NCBI GenBank assembly: GCA_021804965.1
Contig: JAJZGG010000014.1
Location: forward strand, 1 to 44,525
Direction: 5' to 3'
DNA length: 44,525 nucleotides
DNA from: Acidobacteriota bacterium
GTDB taxonomy: Bacteria; Acidobacteriota; Terriglobia; Terriglobales; Acidobacteriaceae
Shown: positions 32,917-40,660 of the stretch, piece by piece
How positions within the stretch are numbered: the first letter of the stretch is position 1
How the letters are laid out: each line of letters starts with the position of its first letter
Made by a program: the position numbers and the translations under genes
The notes under the pieces: model-generated
The model's input: only the letters and a program-made list of their open reading frames with translations
Told to the model about the DNA's origin: nothing
Database searches by the model: none

Positions 32917-34809
32917 ATGCAATTGCGGTGGTGGCCCCGGTCAATCTCGCTGCAGCTGCTGGCCGGTGTGGTGGCCCTGGAGCTGCTCAGCCTCGGCCTC
33001 TTTGCCTGGGTCATGGTCCGCCAGCAGCATCAGGAGATCATCAACCGCGTCGAGCAGCGGCTGGCGCACCAGGCCAACATCGCCGCCTTTGAAGCCGATG
33101 AAGCCCTCGACGACCGCCGTCCCGATCTCGTCGGCCTCTCCGTCGACATCATGGCCAAGTCGCCCAGCGTCGCCGAGTCGCTCGTCACCGACACCGACGG
33201 ACGCATTCTCTTTGCCGCCAACAACACCGCCGACCGCCCCGTCGCGCAGGAGCTCAGCGAGCTGGAGCGCATGCAGATGCATCGCGTTCACGGCGACGAA
33301 CCCATCGTCTTTTCCGCCGGTCCCAACGAGTGGGAGAGCGTGGCGGCCATCCATCATCGGGACCGCCTCTGGGGCTACGCCTGGGTCCACAGCGACCGCG
33401 TCTGGGACAACCAGCAGTTGGAGCTGATGCTGCACTCGGCCGTGGTCTTTGGCATCATCTGGATCGCGGCCTCCATCGTGCTCGTGCTGGTCATGGCCCG
33501 CTCCATCACCCGGCCGCTCGGCGTGCTCCATGAGGGCACGCAGGCGCTGATGCGCGCTCCCGAGACTCCCGGCAGCTTTCCGCTTCCCATCCTGGTGCAC
33601 AATGAGATCGGCGACCTCATCGAGGCCTTCAACCGCATGGTCGCCTCCATCGAGGAGCAGCGCGCCGGGCTCAGCGACACGCTCTCCCTGCTGGACTCCA
33701 TGCTGGCCAACGCGCCCATCGGCTTTGCCTTCTTTGACCGCCAGGCGCGCTTCGTCCGCGTCAACCGCATCTTTGCGGAGATGACCTCCAGCTCCATCAG
33801 CCGCCTGCTCGGCCGCACCCTGGACGAAGTACTGCCGCAGCAGCCGGCCAGCCTCCTCCAGGCCACCATCGCGCAGGTCTTTGCAGAGGACCGGCCCATG
33901 CGCGACATCGAACTCAGCGGCGAGGGTTCGGCCTGGAACTGGACCTGGATTGCCAACGCCTATCCCATTCGCACCCTCCAGCAGCAGGTCCGCTGGGTGG
34001 GCGTCATCGTGCTGGACGCCACCGACCGCAAACGCAGTGAAGAGGCCCTGCGCAAGACTGAAAAACTGGCCGCCACCGGACGCCTGGCCGCATCCATTGC
34101 CCATGAGATCAACAACCCGCTCGAGGCCATCACCAACCTCCTCTACCTGCTCAGCAACCACGCCCAGTTGCAGGAGCCGGCACTGGGCTGGGTCCAGATG
34201 GCCGAGCATGAGGTCAAGCGCGTCGCTGAAATCACCCAGCAGACCCTGCGCTTCTATCGGCAATCCACCCTGGCCGCGCGGGCACGGCTCAGCGACCTGC
34301 TCGATTCCGTCCTCAGCCTGCACCAGGTCCGCCTGCAGCATCGCGGCATCCACGTGGAAAAGCAGTACGACGCCGGGATGGACCTCTACTGCTTTGCCGG
34401 AGAGATCCGTCAGGTCTTTGCCAACCTTGTCGGCAACGCCATTGACTCCATGCCCGAGGGCGGTCGCCTGCTGGTGCGCGCCCGCCACGCCACCGACCTC
34501 CAGAATCCCGAGCGCCAGGGTGTGCGCTTCACCGTGGCCGACACCGGCTGCGGCATTGCCCCCGAGGCGCGCAAGCACATCTTTGAAGCCTTCTTCACCA
34601 CCAAGGAAGTCACCGGAACCGGGCTTGGCCTCTGGGTAAGCTCGGAGATTGTCGCCAAGCACGAAGGCACCATTCGCGTACGCAGCCGCCAGCGGCAGCC
34701 ATCGGATCCGGCAGCCTCCTCCGGAACGGTCTTTGTCCTCTTTGTGCCGGATCTCGACCCGGCCCGGCTCTTCCCCGCCGCGCTCACCCCAGAGTCCGAA
34801 ACAGCCTGA
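32917..34809 (+). CDS. Membrane sensor histidine kinase (sensor-HAMP-PAS-HisKA-HATPase)
   Basis: The 630-residue protein has a helix at about 11-34, a periplasmic sensor region (about 35-170) and a second helix at about 172-193. A HAMP domain (195-250), a PAS domain (255-375), and the kinase core follow. The phospho-acceptor is His396 in SIAHEINNPLEAI. The ATP-binding domain shows the N box QVFANLVGNAIDS, the G1 box DTGCGI and the G2 box GTGLGLW. HEINNPLE is typical of NtrB/PAS-type kinases. A strong Shine-Dalgarno (AAAGGAGA) precedes the ATG. No response regulator is adjacent, so it is an orphan kinase here. A 13-bp tandem repeat starts 13 bases past its stop. Confidence 0.93.
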   Translation: MQLRWWPRSISLQLLAGVVALELLSLGLFAWVMVRQQHQEIINRVEQRLAHQANIAAFEADEALDDRRPDLVGLSVDIMAKSPSVAESLVTDTDGRILFAANNTADRPVAQELSELERMQMHRVHGDEPIVFSAGPNEWESVAAIHHRDRLWGYAWVHSDRVWDNQQLELMLHSAVVFGIIWIAASIVLVLVMARSITRPLGVLHEGTQALMRAPETPGSFPLPILVHNEIGDLIEAFNRMVASIEEQRAGLSDTLSLLDSMLANAPIGFAFFDRQARFVRVNRIFAEMTSSSISRLLGRTLDEVLPQQPASLLQATIAQVFAEDRPMRDIELSGEGSAWNWTWIANAYPIRTLQQQVRWVGVIVLDATDRKRSEEALRKTEKLAATGRLAASIAHEINNPLEAITNLLYLLSNHAQLQEPALGWVQMAEHEVKRVAEITQQTLRFYRQSTLAARARLSDLLDSVLSLHQVRLQHRGIHVEKQYDAGMDLYCFAGEIRQVFANLVGNAIDSMPEGGRLLVRARHATDLQNPERQGVRFTVADTGCGIAPEARKHIFEAFFTTKEVTGTGLGLWVSSEIVAKHEGTIRVRSRQRQPSDPAASSGTVFVLFVPDLDPARLFPAALTPESETA

Positions 34810-34822
34810 CCGCAGCAGCCTC

Positions 34823-34887
34823 CTGGACCAGCCATCTGGACCAGCCTTCTGGACCAGACTCCTGCACCAGACTCCGGCACAAGCCGC
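34823..34887. repeat. 13-bp tandem repeat, 5 units, in a tail-to-tail gap
   Basis: Units starting at 34823, 34836, 34849, 34862 and 34875 follow CTGGACCAGCCTT with increasing divergence. They fill almost the whole 83-base gap between the histidine kinase and lipoprotein protease genes. A 13-bp unit cannot keep a frame, so the array is non-coding. Confidence 0.85.
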
Positions 34888-34892
34888 CCGAA

Positions 34893-37181
34893 TCAGGGCA
34901 GCGGCAGGCTCCGCAGCGGCAGACCACGCAGCGGAAGACCACGCAGCTGCGAACCGGAGATCTGCCGGGCCCGGCGCAGCCCCGCCAGCGGAGGACGGCA
35001 ACCATGCACCGCCGGCTGACCATGACCCCGCGTCACATGCGGCCGCTCCATGCGAATCACGCGCAGCCGCTGGCCTCCCACTGAGGTGGGCAGCGCCGGC
35101 AACGGCTGGCTGCGATCCACAAACAGAATCAGCGCAGGATCGGCCGGATTGTCCGCGCTCTGTCCCACGCCCAGCCCAAAGATCGCCGGGCTCAACGCAA
35201 ACAGCGCCGCCGAGTGGCTGTCGCGCACCCGCTCGGCCGCTGCCAGCCCCGCTGCATTTGGCCCCACTGCATTTGGACCTGCTGCATTTGGCCCTGCTGC
35301 GGCCGCTGCCACCTGCGTCGGAACCCCGGCAAACGTGCGCGGTGCCGCTGCGGCAACCGGACCGGAAATCCGGATCGCCGGCCGCGGAGATCCATCCGAA
35401 GCCACCTGATCCAGGCTTGCCACCAGCTCCGGCTGGGCCGCATCCGCCGCACTGGAACCCGCGCTTCGCGTGGTGGCCGCCCACTGCCGCGCCAGCTCCA
35501 GGGCATGGGCCGCCGCCGCACGCACCGTCGCGGAAAGCTCCGCCGGAGCCGCCTGCGGCGCCGGATAGCGCAGGCAGGCCACCGGATGATCCGCCGCGCC
35601 CACAAAGTGCAGCGCACCGGCGCCCAGCGCATGCGCAAGATCGCCCAGCACGTCCCCCACAGGATTGGCAATCGCCTGCTCCACTCCGGTATTGTCCACC
35701 CCTCCGGCAAAGAACAGCCCCACCGGCTCGGCCGTCGCCCCATCCACCACCAGCGAGCCGGAGTCGCCGGCATCGGCAAAGTGATTGCCCGAGGCCACCA
35801 TCTGCCCCGTAAACCGCTTGCGGAAGGCATGCTCCGTCTCCGCGCAGTCGCGATAGTAATCCACCAGAATCTCGGTATCCAGCGCCGTAATGCTGCCGCA
35901 GGTCAGCCCGGTCGTCCTGCCGCTTTTGGCCACCGTCATGCCCAGCCGGGGCTGTTCCCCGCGACCCGCCGTCGAGGAGATCCCCGGCGGTGCCGCAGCC
36001 AGGGTATTGTCCGCCTGCCGCGTACCCAGCTCCAGAATCGCACCGGCAGGATCCACCGACCCCGGCGAAACCCGCGCCAGTGCCGCATCCACCCGCGTCG
36101 TCGGCGCATCCAGCAGCGGATACGCCACCAGCGAGGCCACCGGCGTCGTGCCCGGACCTTCGCCATACGGCGTGCAGCCATTGTCAATCAGCGCCGGCTG
36201 GATCATCGATTCCCCCGGTATCGCCTGATCGCTGCGGGCAAAGATATGGTTGTTGCCCAGCACGTAGCGATTGCCGCCCGCATCCTCCACCAGCGCGCCC
36301 AGTGTCCCCCCGCAGCAGTCCATCAGCTGCCCGCCCGATGCGTCATAGTCGGAGTTGCTGCCCGCCGAGCTGCCCAGCGGAACCGGCAGCGCCAGCGACT
36401 GCTGATGCACCGCCGGATTGCTGGTGATCCCCGCCGGACTCAGCAGCAGCGAGGCCACGCTGCTCGCCCCCGCAGCGGAACCGGCAGCCAGCCCCGAAGC
36501 CATCCCCGGCATACGGATCGTGGCCCGCAGCGGCACCGCAACCGCCGCCGGAGCCGTTGCCGGCGCCGTATAGGTCACCGAGCAGACGGTATACGCCGGC
36601 GTCTGGCTGGTCAGCGGACTGCGCTGGCAGTCCACCGCCGAAAGCGTGCCGGTATCGGCTGCCGGAAGTGCGAACCCGATCGACGCGTTGCCACCAACCT
36701 CGGCCAGCGAGGCCGAAAGGCTCACGGCAGCCCCCGGAGCCACCGCCAGATTCTCCGGTGAAATCGGACGAATGAAGCCCGGCGTGATCTGTATCTGGGC
36801 CGTGGCAGCGTCCGTCGCCGCGCCCGTCACCCGCGCATGCAGCGTCACCGTGGCATCGTCCACCGTCAGCCAGGCAGGTGCGGTATACACGCCCTCGGCG
36901 CTCACCGAGCCGGCACCCGAGTGCGGGTCGCCGCCGGTCACCGACCACTGCACCGCCACCGGCAGCCCATCGGCCGTCGTCGCCGTCCAGTGCAGCGTGG
37001 CCTGGGTCGCCAGCGTGGCCCGGGATGTAGCTTCCGACGTCGCGGCACCGGCCATCTGGCTGCGCAGCACCAGCTGCCCGGCGCCGGACGAGGCCAGCGT
37101 AAAGCTGCCGCCGCAACCGGCCACCAGCACGGCGGCGGGAACCAGCAGAAACAGTCGCGGGTTGAAGAGCTTCCGTTGCAC
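34893..37181 (-). CDS. Lipoprotein with chymotrypsin-like serine protease triad
   Basis: From the GTG at 37181 (with AGGGGA 8 bases upstream) the protein has 762 residues. A lipoprotein signal ends in the lipobox LVAGC, so it should be lipid-anchored. An Ig-like beta region covers about 30-270 (LHWTATTADGLPVAVQWSVTGGDPHSG). A trypsin-fold region follows, with the candidate triad His in NNHIFAR, Asp in VDAALARV and Ser in AGDSGSLVV, in the usual order. The C-terminal 200 residues are Ala/Pro-rich with a 15-bp repeat (about 35247-35305, AAGPNA) and a basic Leu-Pro-Arg tail coded by another 15-bp repeat (34912-34950). A longer open frame reaches 37313 but consists of 24-bp repeats. Substrate unknown. 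Confidence 0.82.
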   Translation of the reverse strand: MQRKLFNPRLFLLVPAAVLVAGCGGSFTLASSGAGQLVLRSQMAGAATSEATSRATLATQATLHWTATTADGLPVAVQWSVTGGDPHSGAGSVSAEGVYTAPAWLTVDDATVTLHARVTGAATDAATAQIQITPGFIRPISPENLAVAPGAAVSLSASLAEVGGNASIGFALPAADTGTLSAVDCQRSPLTSQTPAYTVCSVTYTAPATAPAAVAVPLRATIRMPGMASGLAAGSAAGASSVASLLLSPAGITSNPAVHQQSLALPVPLGSSAGSNSDYDASGGQLMDCCGGTLGALVEDAGGNRYVLGNNHIFARSDQAIPGESMIQPALIDNGCTPYGEGPGTTPVASLVAYPLLDAPTTRVDAALARVSPGSVDPAGAILELGTRQADNTLAAAPPGISSTAGRGEQPRLGMTVAKSGRTTGLTCGSITALDTEILVDYYRDCAETEHAFRKRFTGQMVASGNHFADAGDSGSLVVDGATAEPVGLFFAGGVDNTGVEQAIANPVGDVLGDLAHALGAGALHFVGAADHPVACLRYPAPQAAPAELSATVRAAAAHALELARQWAATTRSAGSSAADAAQPELVASLDQVASDGSPRPAIRISGPVAAAAPRTFAGVPTQVAAAAAGPNAAGPNAVGPNAAGLAAAERVRDSHSAALFALSPAIFGLGVGQSADNPADPALILFVDRSQPLPALPTSVGGQRLRVIRMERPHVTRGHGQPAVHGCRPPLAGLRRARQISGSQLRGLPLRGLPLRSLPLP
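34912..34950 (-). repeat. 15-bp tandem repeat at the 3' end of the lipoprotein gene
   Basis: Units CGCAGCGGCAGACCA (34912-34926), CGCAGCGGAAGACCA (34927-34941) and a partial third copy encode the repeated Gly-Leu-Pro-Leu-Arg tail of the lipoprotein. Confidence 0.75.
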
Positions 37182-37194
37182 GGCAACATTCCCC

Positions 37195-37290
37195 TGCGCG
37201 AAGCGCAATCCCGAATCCTGCGCCAAGCGCAATCCCGAATCCTGCGCCAAGCGCAATCGCGAATCCGGCCCAAAGCGCAATCCCGAATCC
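37195..37290 (-). repeat. 24-bp tandem repeat, 4 units, upstream of the lipoprotein gene
   Basis: Units start at 37195, 37219, 37243 and 37267, each of the form TGCGCCAAGCGCAATCCCGAATCC with few changes. They sit between the ABC permease stop and the Shine-Dalgarno of the lipoprotein gene. They are open in that gene's frame, but the good ribosome site at 37181 makes them more likely leader DNA than protein. Confidence 0.85.
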
Positions 37291-37327
37291 AATCCCGACT
37301 TCAGGCCCGGCAATCCGGCCCGGCGAA

Positions 37328-38143
37328 TCAGGAGATCACGCGTCGCAGAAATCCTCGCAGGCCAAACCGGACCAGAAAATACAGAAAGCCGACCAGCGCC
37401 GGCAACACGATCCAGACCGGCATCGAGTGTACCTGCGGCGTCACCGCCGAGCGCAGTCCCTCACTGATATATACGATCGGATTGAACAGTACGGCGACCT
37501 GCAGCCAGCGAATTTTATCCAGATAGGCCCACGGATAATAGACGCATCCCAGAAACGTAATCGGCACCACGATGATCGAAAACACCAGCCCGATGTGCTT
37601 CGGGCTCACGATCGAGCCAATCGCCAGGCCCATCGCCCCGGCCAGCAGGCTGGACAGGATCATCACAATCGCCAGCAGCCACCAGCGATGCAGATCCGGA
37701 TAGACCGGCGTGGCGGGAATGAACATCGCCATCGGGATCACCGCCAGCGCCGCCAGCATGCTCTGCAGTGAGCTGAAGACGATCTTCTCGATCGCCACCA
37801 CCGCCACCGGAGCCGGACACATCACCCGGTCGTCAATCTCCCGCGTAATCCCAAACTCCGTCGACAGCGGCAGGGCCACCGCGGAGATCCCGCTGAACAT
37901 GATCGCCACCGCCATCAGTCCCGGCAGCAGGATCGAGCCAAAGCCCACGCCCGTCGTCGCCATCGGACTGCCCCCGGCCATGTGCGGCATCACAAACGTA
38001 AACACAAACAGAAACAGCAGCGGCTGCATCCCCACCCGCAGCAGAAACGGACCAATCTCCCGGCTCAGCACGCGCAGGTCGCGCTGCATCAGCCCCAGAA
38101 ATGTCTTCAGCAGTAGCATGCGATCCGGAGTCACGTTATTCAC
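37328..38143 (-). CDS. ABC-2 type transporter permease (DrrB/NodJ-like)
   Basis: The 271-residue inner-membrane protein has six hydrophobic segments. It matches ABC-2 permeases that export drugs, glycolipids or polysaccharides with a DrrA-type ATPase. Recognisable blocks are PLLFLFVFTFVMPHM (helix 1), LPGLMAVAIMFSGISAVALPLSTEFGITREIDDRVMCPAPVAVVAIEK, and the late IVVPITFLGCVYYPWAYLDKIRWLQ, the ABC-2 signature region. Its start overlaps the ATPase gene stop by 8 bases, so the two form one unit. Substrate cannot be inferred. Confidence 0.92.
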   Translation of the reverse strand: MNNVTPDRMLLLKTFLGLMQRDLRVLSREIGPFLLRVGMQPLLFLFVFTFVMPHMAGGSPMATTGVGFGSILLPGLMAVAIMFSGISAVALPLSTEFGITREIDDRVMCPAPVAVVAIEKIVFSSLQSMLAALAVIPMAMFIPATPVYPDLHRWWLLAIVMILSSLLAGAMGLAIGSIVSPKHIGLVFSIIVVPITFLGCVYYPWAYLDKIRWLQVAVLFNPIVYISEGLRSAVTPQVHSMPVWIVLPALVGFLYFLVRFGLRGFLRRVIS

Positions 38144-39077
38144 GGAGATCCCTCCCGGTCAGCTGGATAAACACCGTCTCCAGGCTCGGCTCGGCAATGG
38201 CGATATCGCGCAGGCCATGCGGAGCTGCCGCGTGCACCAGCTCCTGCAGCAGACCCTCGCTGCTGGTGCTGAAGACGCGAACCCCGTCGGAGACAACCTC
38301 CACATTCTGGATGCCCGCCTGGCCGCGCAACCCCGCCGCCAGTGCCTCCACCTGGTCCATCTGCCGCAGCGCCAGGTGAATCACCGTCTGCGCTCCAAAG
38401 GTCTCCTTCAGCTTCTGCGGAGACCCCAAAGCCAGCATCCGCCCATGATCCACAATCGCCACGCGGTCGCTCAGCGAATCCGCCTCTTCCATGTAGTGGG
38501 TCGTCAGCACCACGGTTATCCCTTCCTTGCGCAGCTGCTGCACCGCAGTCCACATCGCCAGTCGGCTCTGCGGGTCCAGCCCCGCGCTCGGCTCGTCCAG
38601 AAACAAAACCGTCGGCCGATGCGCAATCGCGCGCGCAATCTGCACCCGCTGCGCCAGCCCGCCGGACAGCTGCGAGGGATACGCCTTTCGCCGCTCCGCC
38701 AGCAGAAACTGCGTCAGCAGCTCGTCGCTGCGCTCCCGCGCCTGCCCATGGCTGAAGCCGAAGTACCGGCAATGGTAGTAGATGTTTTCGTAGATCGTCA
38801 GCGACCGGTCCAGCGTGTTGTACTGCGGCACCACGCCGATCAGCCGTCGCGCCTCGGCCGGATGCCGCACCACATCCACACCGGCAATCCGCACCGTCCC
38901 GCTCGTCGGCAGCGTGCGCGTCGTGGCAATGCTGATCGTCGTGGTCTTCCCGGCACCATTCGGTCCCAGCAGCCCGAAGATCTCTCCGGCCTGCACGCTC
39001 AGGTCAATGCCATCGACGGCCTTGACCCGCTGCTTGCCCTCGTAAACCTTGGTAAGTGCTTCAATTTCAACGATCAC
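38136..39077 (-). CDS. ABC transporter ATP-binding protein (DrrA-like)
   Basis: This is the ATPase partner of the ABC-2 permease downstream. Walker A is GPNGAGKTTT, the signature is LSGGLAQRVQIARA and Walker B is TVLFLDEPSAGLDP, followed by the H-loop in VVLTTHYMEEADSL. The C-terminal 80 residues form the extra domain seen in DrrA/NodI-type ATPases. The start is uncertain: the frame is open to an ATG at 39140, but the GTG at 39077 (giving VIVEIEALTKVYEG, 313 residues) fits the family N-terminus best. Neither start has a strong Shine-Dalgarno. Confidence 0.93.
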   Translation of the reverse strand: MIVEIEALTKVYEGKQRVKAVDGIDLSVQAGEIFGLLGPNGAGKTTTISIATTRTLPTSGTVRIAGVDVVRHPAEARRLIGVVPQYNTLDRSLTIYENIYYHCRYFGFSHGQARERSDELLTQFLLAERRKAYPSQLSGGLAQRVQIARAIAHRPTVLFLDEPSAGLDPQSRLAMWTAVQQLRKEGITVVLTTHYMEEADSLSDRVAIVDHGRMLALGSPQKLKETFGAQTVIHLALRQMDQVEALAAGLRGQAGIQNVEVVSDGVRVFSTSSEGLLQELVHAAAPHGLRDIAIAEPSLETVFIQLTGRDLRE

Positions 39078-39310
39078 TGTGTACCAAACCCCGGTGCGCA
39101 CCCCTTGGAAATGCGGCCATGTCCGCATTATCTCAGGCATTCCGCGCCAAACACAGAGCCGTAGGGGGGATTTTTACGGCAAATGCGATCCGGTCAATCG
39201 ATCCGGCCATCCCATTCGGCCATCCCATCTGACCCTGCAAAGCGACCATCCGCCCCCGCCACCCGCCTGCACGCAAAACCCATCCCCGCACCCGCTCCAA
39301 ACCCGCGGGA

Positions 39311-39316
39311 TACAAT
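39311..39316 (+). promoter_or_regulatory. Putative -10 box (TACAAT) of a short-leader transcript
   Basis: TACAAT ends 6 bases before the ATG at 39323, with no Shine-Dalgarno. Confidence 0.5.
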
Positions 39317-39322
39317 CGAACT

Positions 39323-39574
39323 ATGGCACGAGGCTGGGAAAGCAAATCCGTGGAGGAACAGATGAGTGAAGTCTCTCCCAAGGCAACGCAGGAAAACGGC
39401 GAAGCCCTGAAGAAGATTGCTGCGGCAGAAAAGGCCGTCATCGCGCGCCGCAGGCAGGCGCTGGAACTGCAACGGGAGCACATCCTCGCGCAGCGCACCT
39501 CAAACACACACCGCAGGGCCGCCCTGGCTGCCGCGCTGGAGCAGGTGGAAGCCCAGCTCACCGCCCTCGACTGA
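39323..39574 (+). CDS. Small charged coiled-coil protein of unknown function
   Basis: This 83-residue protein is mostly helical and charged. The N-terminal MARGWESKSVEEQM leads into a helix (about 25-55, EALKKIAAAEKAVIARRRQALELQREHIL) and a second one (about 62-82), separated by a short polar turn. It looks like a small coiled-coil hairpin. No cysteines, membrane segments or catalytic motifs are present. The start is supported by a TACAAT box 6 bases upstream. Genes beginning MARGWESKSVE are, from memory, recurrent in Acidobacteria; this could not be checked. Confidence 0.72.
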   Translation: MARGWESKSVEEQMSEVSPKATQENGEALKKIAAAEKAVIARRRQALELQREHILAQRTSNTHRRAALAAALEQVEAQLTALD

Positions 39575-39627
39575 AATCCAGCCAGAAATCCAGCCAGAAC
39601 CTCTGACTGAAGCCATCCCGCACTAAC

Positions 39628-39830
39628 GGGTGGCCCACGCAAGCGCCCTTTGCTTGCGTGGGGAATAGCTAAGTGGCCCACGCAAGCACGGATGATCGGG
39701 TGGCCCACTCAAGCGCTTTTTGCTTGAGTGGGGAATAGCTAAGTGGCCCACGCAAGCACCTTTTGCCTGAGTGGGGGATAGCTGGGTGGCCCACGCAAGC
39801 GTCTTTTGCTTGCGTGGGGTCATCGATAAC
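39628..39830. repeat. Array of hairpin repeats in a tail-to-tail gap
   Basis: Three perfect 11-bp hairpins are present: 39634-39644/39652-39662, 39704-39714/39722-39732 and 39790-39800/39808-39818, each with a 7-base loop. A left-arm half-copy lies at 39673-39689, and an imperfect hybrid copy at 39747-39757/39765-39775 combines the G-type left arm with the A-type right arm. Flanks alternate between AATAGCTAAGTGG and TCATCGATAA. It fills most of the gap between the convergent coiled-coil and SDR genes. The same family occurs at 10995-11060. Confidence 0.9.
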
Positions 39831-39846
39831 CACCGCCAGCCCGAAA

Positions 39847-40656
39847 CTATCGGCTCCCGGCCTGTCCACTCCCGCTCTGGCCACCGGCCGTCTCCCGATG
39901 GAACAGCAGCGAATTGGCCTGCGCCACCGGCGTCAGCAGCACATGCGCAATATTCACATGCGCCGGCCGGGAAACAGCCCACACAATCGCATCGGCCACA
40001 TCGGCCCCCGTCAGCGGCTGCAATCCCTGATAGACCTTCGCAGCCCGCTCCTGATCGCCATGGAAGCGCACCTGGCTGAACTCCGTCTCCACCATCCCGG
40101 GGTTGATGCTGGTCACCCGCACCGCCGTCCCCAGCAGGTCCTGCCGCAATCCGTCATTGATCGCCTTTTCGGCGGCCTTCGTGGCGCAGTAGACAGCCCC
40201 GTTCGGATAGGTCACTTCCCCGGCCGTTGACCCCAGATTCACCACGTGACCGCTGTTGCGCTCGACCATCCCCGGCACCACCGCGCGCGTCATGTACAGC
40301 AGTCCCTTCACGTTGGTGTCAATCATCTCGTCCCAGTCCTCCAGGCTGCCGGTGTAGAGCTTCTCCAGCCCGCGGCTCAGCCCGGCATTGTTCACCAGGA
40401 TGTCGATCGCCTGCCACTCCGCTGGCAGGGCCTCCACGGCTGCGCGCACCGCCTCGGCCTGCCGCACATCCAGCGCCACCGTATGCACGGCAGCAGCTCC
40501 CCGCGCCAGGCAGGCTTCGGCCGTCGCGGCCAGTCGATCCGCGCGGCGCGCCGCCAGCAGCAGTCGTGCACCCTCGGCGGCAAAGGCGTGCGCCGTCGCT
40601 TCGCCAATGCCGGCGCTGGCGCCTGTAATGCAAACGATCTTTCCAGTCAGTTTCAT
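39847..40656 (-). CDS. Short-chain dehydrogenase/reductase (classical SDR, YdfG-like)
   Basis: The 269-residue protein is an NADP(H)-dependent oxidoreductase. It shows the cofactor motif TGASAGIGEA (about 10-19), NNAG near residue 88 and the catalytic Ser, Tyr and Lys (GSTAGEVTYPNGAVYCATK). The pattern and the NPGMVETEFSQVRF segment resemble YdfG-type 3-hydroxy acid (serine/allo-threonine) dehydrogenases; the substrate is not certain. The ATG at 40656 lies 4 bases past the stop of the upstream beta-hydroxyacid dehydrogenase, and a TACACT box sits inside that gap and the preceding codons. The frame upstream is open but antisense-like. Confidence 0.92.
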   Translation of the reverse strand: MKLTGKIVCITGASAGIGEATAHAFAAEGARLLLAARRADRLAATAEACLARGAAAVHTVALDVRQAEAVRAAVEALPAEWQAIDILVNNAGLSRGLEKLYTGSLEDWDEMIDTNVKGLLYMTRAVVPGMVERNSGHVVNLGSTAGEVTYPNGAVYCATKAAEKAINDGLRQDLLGTAVRVTSINPGMVETEFSQVRFHGDQERAAKVYQGLQPLTGADVADAIVWAVSRPAHVNIAHVLLTPVAQANSLLFHRETAGGQSGSGQAGSR

Positions 40657-40660
40657 GGAA

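Noticed and set aside
32941-35484. 847-codon minus-strand open frame opposite the histidine kinase
   Set aside because: It is antisense to a complete kinase with H, N, G1 and G2 boxes and runs through the 13-bp repeat and the neighbouring gene.
35214-36761. 515-codon plus-strand open frame opposite the lipoprotein protease
   Set aside because: Arg/His-rich shadow; the minus strand has lipobox, triad and ribosome site.
39628-39830. CRISPR array
   Set aside because: Units are self-complementary hairpins with short irregular spacing and repeated flanks; there are no unique spacers of constant length and no cas genes.
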